Shown here one piece after another: positions 14,845 through 20,751 of a stretch of 20,751 nucleotides of DNA. The first letter of the stretch is position 1; the number at the start of each line of letters is the position of its first letter. Source of the stretch: an uncultured Flavobacterium sp. (lineage in GTDB: Bacteria > Bacteroidota > Bacteroidia > Flavobacteriales > Flavobacteriaceae); NCBI RefSeq assembly GCF_946479975.1, contig NZ_CAMLIX010000067.1:1-20751 (forward strand), read 5' to 3'. The translations under genes were made by a program, and so were the position numbers. The notes below the pieces were generated by a model. The model ran no database searches. It saw nothing but the letters and a program-made list of their open reading frames with translations, and was not told where the DNA came from.

Positions 14845-16423
14845 TGCTGTTTTACTGTCGATAGCAGGATTTAAACCCACTGCTGCAACTGCACAAACTA
14901 CTGCTGTAACGGTATCAAGCACAGCAGAAGAACAAATGTATCGACCAAATTTTCATTTTACGCCAAAAAAAGGCTGGATGAATGATCCCAACGGAATGTT
15001 TTTCGCCAATGGCTATTATCATTTGTTTTACCAATATTATCCTGACGGAAATACATGGGGACCAATGCATTGGGGGCACGCCATTTCTAAAGACTTAGTT
15101 AAATGGGAAGAATTGCCAATTGCGATTTATCCAGATAAGGACAAATATATATTTTCTGGAAGTGCCGTTGTGGACACGCATAATACTTCTGGTTTAGGAA
15201 CAGGAAAAACAGCGCCGATTATCGCAGTGTACACTTTGCATGATATGGCGAAAGAAAAAGCAAACAAAATTGATGTAGAACAACAGGATATTGCTTTTTC
15301 TAACGATAATGGTTTTACGTGGCAGAAATTTGAGGAAGGAAATCCTGTCGTGAAAAACCCCGGAATTCGAGATTTTCGTGATCCAAAAGTTTCCTGGGAT
15401 GAAACACACAAACAATGGATAATGGTTTTGGCAGCGCAGGATCGTACACATTTTTACAAATCTTCAAATCTGAAAAATTGGGAATTTGTATCTGAATTTG
15501 GAAAAAATATTGGTGCTCACGGCGGCGTTTGGGAATGTCCAGATTTCTTCGAAATAAAAGTAGAAGGAACAAAAGAGAAAAAATGGGTTTTAATCGTAAA
15601 TCTTAATCCGGGTGGGCCAAACGGAGGTTCTGGAGTTCAATATTTTGTTGGAGATTTTGACGGAAAAACTTTTACAATGGATCAAAGTTTTGCTGAAAGA
15701 GTGAAAAATGAAAAAGCAGTTTGGGCAGATTATGGAAAAGACAATTATGCGGGCGTAACGTGGAATAATATTCCAACTTCAGACGGAAGACGATTATTTA
15801 TCGGATGGATGTCTAACTGGGAGTACGCGCAGCAAGTTCCAACAACGACTTGGAGAAGCAGCACAACTATTCCGCGTGAATTGCAATTGGTTAAAAAAGG
15901 AAATCATTATAATTTGATAAGTAAACCTGTTAAGGAACTTAATAATTATGTTGCTAAAACTAGTAAAGCAAAGAGCTTCAGCGGAAAAGGAACTTTAAAT
16001 TTAATCGAAAACGGAAAAGTAGATTTGACGCAGGCCATTGTGAGTTTGGATTTAAAAAATTTAAAACAGGACAATTACACTTTTACGCTTTCAAATTCTG
16101 ACGGAGAATCTTTGAGTTTTGGTTTAAACAACAAAGAAAAGTATTTATTTGTTGATCGTTCTAAAGCCGGAAAAATTGATTTCTCAGATAAATTTGCGTC
16201 CACAATAAGTAAAGCGTTTTTGGAAGGAAGCCAAAAAAGTGCTGCTTTTAAAATTATCTTGGATAAAACTTCAATTGAAATCTTTTATAACAATGGCGAA
16301 AAAGTAATGACGGAAATCTTTTTCTTAAACAAACCTTTTTCTACACTTTCTATTTCTTCAAAAGAAAAAATAGAAGTAAACAATTTTATAATTCAGGAAT
16401 TAAATTTTTCAAAAAGTCATTAA
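14807..16423 (+). CDS. secreted glycoside hydrolase family 32 fructanase (levanase/inulinase/invertase type)
   Basis: 538 residues. A signal peptide (KSKKH then a hydrophobic run, ending TAATAQ, cleavage about residue 29-30) sends it out of the cytoplasm. The five-bladed propeller carries all three GH32 acidic residues: nucleophile Asp60 in WMNDPNG, Asp192 in FRDPKV and acid/base Glu243 in WECPDF. Conserved surroundings (HWGHAISKDLVKWEELPIA, FSGSAVVD, NPGGPNGGSGVQYFVGDFDG) fit exo-acting levanases/fructanases such as SacC. A C-terminal beta-sandwich occupies about residues 390-538. It hydrolyses beta-fructosyl bonds of levan, inulin or sucrose, releasing fructose for the MFS porter. Linkage preference and exo/endo mode cannot be decided from sequence. 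ATG 14807 lies 38 bases before the MFS stop. Confidence 0.95.
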   Translation: MKSKKHLPLALYSAVLLSIAGFKPTAATAQTTAVTVSSTAEEQMYRPNFHFTPKKGWMNDPNGMFFANGYYHLFYQYYPDGNTWGPMHWGHAISKDLVKWEELPIAIYPDKDKYIFSGSAVVDTHNTSGLGTGKTAPIIAVYTLHDMAKEKANKIDVEQQDIAFSNDNGFTWQKFEEGNPVVKNPGIRDFRDPKVSWDETHKQWIMVLAAQDRTHFYKSSNLKNWEFVSEFGKNIGAHGGVWECPDFFEIKVEGTKEKKWVLIVNLNPGGPNGGSGVQYFVGDFDGKTFTMDQSFAERVKNEKAVWADYGKDNYAGVTWNNIPTSDGRRLFIGWMSNWEYAQQVPTTTWRSSTTIPRELQLVKKGNHYNLISKPVKELNNYVAKTSKAKSFSGKGTLNLIENGKVDLTQAIVSLDLKNLKQDNYTFTLSNSDGESLSFGLNNKEKYLFVDRSKAGKIDFSDKFASTISKAFLEGSQKSAAFKIILDKTSIEIFYNNGEKVMTEIFFLNKPFSTLSISSKEKIEVNNFIIQELNFSKSH

Positions 16424-16533
16424 ATAGTAAGGACAGAATTCATTTTTCTTCCGAATAAAAAATCACAGTCAAAGCTTGAAAACACTCGAAAGACTATGCC
16501 TTTCTGACCTTTTATGCTTCATTCTGAAAACTG

Positions 16534-16555
16534 TAGATTGTTAAAAGTCAATCTA
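16534..16555. promoter_or_regulatory. inverted repeat in the GH32-susC gap
   Basis: TAGATTG and CAATCTA form a perfect 7-bp stem around an 8-base loop, 46 bases before the susC-type ATG. There is no T-run, so it is more likely a leader hairpin or binding site than a terminator. The rest of the 178-base gap holds no clear promoter, leaving open whether susC is read from the upstream operon. Confidence 0.4.
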
Positions 16556-16601
16556 ATACTAACGAATTAACTAATTAAAATCTAACTAAAACCACTCACT
16601 T

Positions 16602-19600
16602 ATGAAAAGTAATTTTTTTTATTTTCTGTTTTCCTTTTTCTCCGTGCTTGCGATGACGGCACAGGAAAATGGAATAAAAGGAACGGTAATTTCCTCCGAT
16701 GACGGACTGCCGCTTCCTGGTGCAACAGTAATTATTTCAGGTACTAAAACCAGTACATCGACAGATTTTGATGGGAATTTTTTCTTCACGGATGTTTCTT
16801 CAGATGCTGTAATTGTCGTTTCTTTTATAGGATATGCACCTCAAACAATTGCTGTTAAAGGGCAAAAAACAATTAATGTCACACTGAAACTAGACAACAA
16901 TCAATTGAATGAAGTTGTAGTAACCGGTTATTCTAAACAAAAGAAAACAGATATTACAGGCGCTGTGGCCGTTGTAAGCATGAAAGATGTAATGAAACAA
17001 CCGGAACCCAACCCAATTAAAGCTTTGCAGGGAAGAGTTGCGGGAGTAAAAGTAACATCAGATGGTTCGCCAAGCGGAGGGAATACAAAAGTGGTCATTC
17101 GTGGTGTTGGAACTTTAAACAACACAGATCCGCTTTATGTAATTGACGGAATGCCTACAAAATCTGGTATGCATGAATTGAATCCGAATGATATTGAAAC
17201 GATTCAGGTTCTTAAAGATGCTTCGTCTGCCAGTATTTACGGTTCGCGAGCTTCAAACGGGGTGATTATCATTACAACCAAAAAAGGAAAAGAAGGTAAA
17301 ATGAGAATCAATTTTAGTACGTATGCTTCATTTTCAGATTATTCTAGAAAATTAAATGTACTAAATGCGAACCAGTTTGGGCAGGCGCTTTGGCAGGCTA
17401 ATATTAATGATGGTTTAAATCCGAATAATAACAATTTGCGCTATCAGTTTGATTGGTCGGTAAACAGTAATAAACCGCAATTGAATAAAGTTTTGGTTCC
17501 AGAATATTTAGACGCGCAGCAAACGATAAAAGCTTCAAATACAGATTGGTATGATGCTATTTCACAGACTGGAGTGGCAAACTCTTATGATTTGTCAGTT
17601 TCAAATGCTTCTGATAAAGGAAGTTATGTTTTCTCACTTGGATATTATGGAAATGAAGGTGTTGTAAAAACTACAGATTTTGAGCGAATTTCTGCCAGAA
17701 TGAACAGTTCATACAAATATTTTGAAGGCAAATTGGTCATTGGAGAAAATTTCAGTTTAAACCGCACAAACGAAGTTACAGATCCTGGAGTTTTAGATCC
17801 TGCATTAAGAGCTTTGCCAATTATTCCCGTGCATACTGTTGACGGAATAGGCTGGGGAGGACCAGTTGGAGGAATGAACGACAGACAAAATCCGGTGCGT
17901 CTTTTAGCATATAACAAAGACAATAAATATGATTATCTGCGTCTTTTTGGTAATGTTTACGCCGATTTAGAAATCATAAAAAACCTGCATATCAAGTCGA
18001 GTTTCGGAATGGATTATGGTTTTTTCAAAAAACGTACTTTACAAAGAAGCTACAAATCGGGTTATTTGCAAAACGATCAGACTTCGGTTACTATTGATCA
18101 ATCGATTAGTGATAAATGGACTTGGACCAATACTGCAATTTACAGTTTGAACTTCGGAAAAAGTAATTTGAATTTAATGGCAGGAACGGAGATGTACAAA
18201 GATACGTACGATACAAATACATTACGCAAAAATGACTTTTTGATCGAAACGCCAGATTATATGTATCCAGATGCAGGAACGGGAGAATCTTTCACAAGCG
18301 GAACTTCAACTGTATATTCTCTGATGTCTTTTTTCGGAAAAGCGGATTATGAGTTTGATAATCGTTATTTGGTTTCGGCTACAATTCGTCGTGACGGTTC
18401 TTCACGTTTTGGTAAAAACAATCAATTCGGAACATTTCCAGCAGTTTCTGCGGGATGGAGAATCAGCAATGAAAATTTCATTAAAAATAATGCTCCAGTT
18501 TTTTCTGATTTGAAATTAAGAGCGGGTTGGGGACAAACTGGAAATCAGGAAATCAGTAATACGGCGGTTTACTCGCTTTATTTGGCAAGTTACGCAGGCG
18601 GAAGTCCAACTTGGGCAACTTCTTACGGAACGGCTTATGATATTGCAGGAAACGGAAACGGATTGCTTCCTTCTGGTTTTATTGCAACACAATCTGGAAA
18701 CGATGATTTGAAATGGGAAACTACGACGCAAACTAACATTGGATTGGACTTTGGTTTATTCAAACAAAAATTAAGCGGATCTATTGATTATTACATCAAA
18801 AAAACAGAAGATATTTTGGTTTTGCCACCTTATTTGGGAGTGATTGGAGAAGGAGGAAACCGCTGGGTAAACGGAGCTTCAATGGAAAATAAAGGTTGGG
18901 AATTTTCTTTAGGCTATCACGATGAAACTTCATTCGGATTGAAATATGATATTTCGGGAAATATTTCGGCTAATAAAAATAAGATTACGCAATTGCCAGA
19001 TGAAGTGAAAAACAATTACGGCGGCGACGGATTGAACGATAATATTTTAGGACGTCCAATAAATTCAATGTACGGATATGTTACTGACGGATTATTTACA
19101 AGTCAGGATCAAGTAGATAATTCTGCCATTCAGGAAGGTAAAGGACTGGGTAGAATTCGCTACAAAGATTTAAACGGAGATGGAACCATTACAGACAAAG
19201 ACAGAACATGGATTGGAAATCCAAATGCAGGATTGCAGTACGGAATCAATTTGAACTTATCGTATAAAAACTTCGATTTTACCACTTTTTGGGAAGGAAC
19301 GGGGAATGTCGATGTAATTAACAACACAAAATACCAAACCGATTTTTGGAGTGTTGATGATGTTGGTTCAAATAAAGGAACACGATTATTGAATGCCTGG
19401 TCTTTGGATAATCCAAATTCAACAATTCCAGCGCTTACAACAGTAGATAAAAATGCAGAGTCCAGATTTTCGACTTATTACGTAGAAAATGGAAGTTACC
19501 TTAAATTGAGAGTGTTACAGTTTGGATATAGTCTGCCAAAAGACTTATTGAAAAAGTTAAGTATGGAAAGTTTCAGGTTCTATATCAGTGGTCAAAATTT

Positions 19601-19706
19601 ATTGATTATCGATGCAAAAAGCTTCACAGGAGTTGATCCAGAAAATGCAGGATTTGGATATCCGCAGCCGACAACTTTTACTGCTGGTCTTAATTTTACT
19701 TTATAA
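16602..19706 (+). CDS. SusC-like TonB-dependent outer-membrane fructan transporter
   Basis: 1034 residues, the usual SusC length. A signal peptide ends at AMTA before QENG (about residue 20). Next is a carboxypeptidase-regulatory-like domain (about 25-96, GTVISSDDGLPLPGATVIIS), a TonB-box-like EVVVTGY (104-110), the plug domain with SusC signatures DPLYVIDGMP (176-185) and LKDASSASIYGSRASNGVII, and the beta-barrel to the C terminus, ending in aromatic-hydrophobic alternation (TFTAGLNFTL). It imports oligosaccharides with energy from TonB-ExbBD, working with the SusD lipoprotein that starts 15 bases after its stop. Substrate is inferred as fructo-oligosaccharide from the GH32 gene; the barrel itself does not reveal it. 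Confidence 0.96.
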   Translation: MKSNFFYFLFSFFSVLAMTAQENGIKGTVISSDDGLPLPGATVIISGTKTSTSTDFDGNFFFTDVSSDAVIVVSFIGYAPQTIAVKGQKTINVTLKLDNNQLNEVVVTGYSKQKKTDITGAVAVVSMKDVMKQPEPNPIKALQGRVAGVKVTSDGSPSGGNTKVVIRGVGTLNNTDPLYVIDGMPTKSGMHELNPNDIETIQVLKDASSASIYGSRASNGVIIITTKKGKEGKMRINFSTYASFSDYSRKLNVLNANQFGQALWQANINDGLNPNNNNLRYQFDWSVNSNKPQLNKVLVPEYLDAQQTIKASNTDWYDAISQTGVANSYDLSVSNASDKGSYVFSLGYYGNEGVVKTTDFERISARMNSSYKYFEGKLVIGENFSLNRTNEVTDPGVLDPALRALPIIPVHTVDGIGWGGPVGGMNDRQNPVRLLAYNKDNKYDYLRLFGNVYADLEIIKNLHIKSSFGMDYGFFKKRTLQRSYKSGYLQNDQTSVTIDQSISDKWTWTNTAIYSLNFGKSNLNLMAGTEMYKDTYDTNTLRKNDFLIETPDYMYPDAGTGESFTSGTSTVYSLMSFFGKADYEFDNRYLVSATIRRDGSSRFGKNNQFGTFPAVSAGWRISNENFIKNNAPVFSDLKLRAGWGQTGNQEISNTAVYSLYLASYAGGSPTWATSYGTAYDIAGNGNGLLPSGFIATQSGNDDLKWETTTQTNIGLDFGLFKQKLSGSIDYYIKKTEDILVLPPYLGVIGEGGNRWVNGASMENKGWEFSLGYHDETSFGLKYDISGNISANKNKITQLPDEVKNNYGGDGLNDNILGRPINSMYGYVTDGLFTSQDQVDNSAIQEGKGLGRIRYKDLNGDGTITDKDRTWIGNPNAGLQYGINLNLSYKNFDFTTFWEGTGNVDVINNTKYQTDFWSVDDVGSNKGTRLLNAWSLDNPNSTIPALTTVDKNAESRFSTYYVENGSYLKLRVLQFGYSLPKDLLKKLSMESFRFYISGQNLLIIDAKSFTGVDPENAGFGYPQPTTFTAGLNFTL

Positions 19707-19721
19707 TAAAAGATAAAAAAA

Positions 19722-20751
19722 ATGAAAAAAATACTATATATAGCAGGATTTGTAGTGATGGGCTTATTTGCTTCCTGTTCCGATTTTTTAGAAAATGATC
19801 CGCGTGGTGTATTGTCAGAAGAAGATACGGTAACACCAGAATCTATCGAAGGATTTATGAATGCCGCTTATGCGCAGTTAGGAAATGATCATTACGATTC
19901 GCCATACAGTTTATGGCCATTTGGAAACGTTCGTTCAGACGATGCTTACAAAGGCGGAAGCGGTACAAATGACATTCAGGATTTTCACTTTTTTGAAGTT
20001 TCAAACAATATCCGTCCCGATTTTGGCGAATTGGATAACTTTTGGTACATCAGTTATGTGGGCGTTTCAAGAGCAAATAAAGCGTTGAAAGCATTAGAAA
20101 AAATCTCTGAAGCCGATTATCCGTTGAAAAAAAGACGTATGGCTGAAATGTGTTTCCTGAGAGGGCATTTTTACTTTATGCTGAAAATTATGTTCAGAAA
20201 TGTTCCTTATATCACAGAAGATATCGCAATAGAAAATTATAAAACAATTTCAAACAAAGCCCTTTCAAACGAAGAGCTTTGGAGTAAAATTGCAGAAGAT
20301 TTTCAGGCTGCAGCCGACAATTTACCAGATGCACAGCCAGAAGTTGGGCGCGCCAATAAAAAAGCGGCTTACGCTTATTTGGCAAAAACAAGATTGTATC
20401 AGGCCTATACGCAAGATGAGACATTTAAAGTTACAGGAATCAACCAGCAGCATTTACAAGAAGTACTTGCAGCAACAGATAATGTAATTGGAAAAGCAGC
20501 TTTAGAGCCAGATTTTGCCAATAACTTCCTGCCAGGAAATTACGAAAACGGTCCAGAATCTATTTTCTCTATTCAGTTTTCTGATAATGATGGGACTTTA
20601 TACGGAAGATTGAATTTTTCAGATGTACTTTCAACACCACAAGGTTTGGGTTGCTGCGATTTTCATAAACCAAGTCAGAATCTGGTAAACGCATTTAAAA
20701 CGGGAGCAAACGGATTACCTGAATTTGACACCTACTTTAATGAAGATTTTG
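19722..20751 (+). CDS. SusD/RagB-family surface glycan-binding lipoprotein, 5' part
   Basis: Starts ATG 19722, 15 bases after the SusC stop, and stays open to the window edge (343 complete codons). The N terminus MKKILYIAGFVVMGLFASCS is a lipoprotein signal with lipobox FASC and Cys19. Acidic residues soon after the Cys (SDFLEND) fit surface export of Bacteroidota lipoproteins. Helical TPR-like segments typical of SusD follow (GFMNAAYAQLGND, FWYISYVGVSRANKALKALE, RRMAEMCFLRGHFYFMLKIM, GRANKKAAYAYLAKTRLYQA). It caps the SusC barrel and captures the glycan at the surface. The C-terminal part lies beyond the window. A ligand, probably fructan, is inferred from the locus. Confidence 0.94.
   Translation, partial: MKKILYIAGFVVMGLFASCSDFLENDPRGVLSEEDTVTPESIEGFMNAAYAQLGNDHYDSPYSLWPFGNVRSDDAYKGGSGTNDIQDFHFFEVSNNIRPDFGELDNFWYISYVGVSRANKALKALEKISEADYPLKKRRMAEMCFLRGHFYFMLKIMFRNVPYITEDIAIENYKTISNKALSNEELWSKIAEDFQAAADNLPDAQPEVGRANKKAAYAYLAKTRLYQAYTQDETFKVTGINQQHLQEVLAATDNVIGKAALEPDFANNFLPGNYENGPESIFSIQFSDNDGTLYGRLNFSDVLSTPQGLGCCDFHKPSQNLVNAFKTGANGLPEFDTYFNEDF

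Noticed and set aside
19885..20487. Several short alternate frames near the window end
   Set aside because: They are shadows of the SusD-like gene, whose frame is open from 19722 to the edge and shows family motifs.

Overview
The window looks like a chromosomal piece of a Flavobacterium-type Bacteroidota. The evidence is the AT-rich sequence, the SusC/SusD pair, the hybrid two-component regulator with a LacI-type sensor and AraC output, the RHS protein with a Bacteroidota-style core, and the lack of strong Shine-Dalgarno sequences. No RNA gene, CRISPR array or insertion sequence was recognised.

Bases 1-7000 are an RHS polymorphic-toxin locus. The 3' part of a large RHS gene (5' end outside the window) ends in a variable domain of about 212 residues after a DPDG motif. 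That domain has a GHA...AAC histidine/cysteine pair 41 residues apart, as in caspase-like (clan CD) proteases. A membrane-anchored protein overlapping it by 8 bases is the likely immunity partner. Downstream lies a graveyard of displaced cassettes: a 48-codon toxin tail followed by a four-helix membrane protein; a frameshifted RHS-core fragment about 93% identical to the intact gene over its first 110 bases; an (ATT)9 tract; a second toxin tail joined by TAATG to a three-helix membrane protein; and a decayed overlapping gene pair. A 57-base imperfect direct repeat follows two of the small membrane genes and suggests cassette duplication.

Bases 7000-10500 hold three stand-alone genes: an all-helical 505-residue protein of unknown function on the minus strand, a YiaA-family inner-membrane protein, and a DUF1826-like protein with a possible HxD...H...R iron/2-oxoglutarate motif.

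Bases 10500-20751 are a fructan (levan/inulin) utilisation locus: a hybrid two-component regulator with periplasmic sugar sensor, a sugar-porter MFS transporter, a GH32 fructanase overlapping it by 38 bases, SusC, and the first 343 codons of SusD. The expected flow is capture and import of fructan by SusC/D, cleavage by GH32, uptake of monosaccharide by the MFS protein, and sensing of fructose by the regulator. Upstream of the MFS gene are two pairs of short direct repeats, each pair spaced exactly 20 bases, which are candidate operator sites. A strong two-tier hairpin lies just before the regulator gene.
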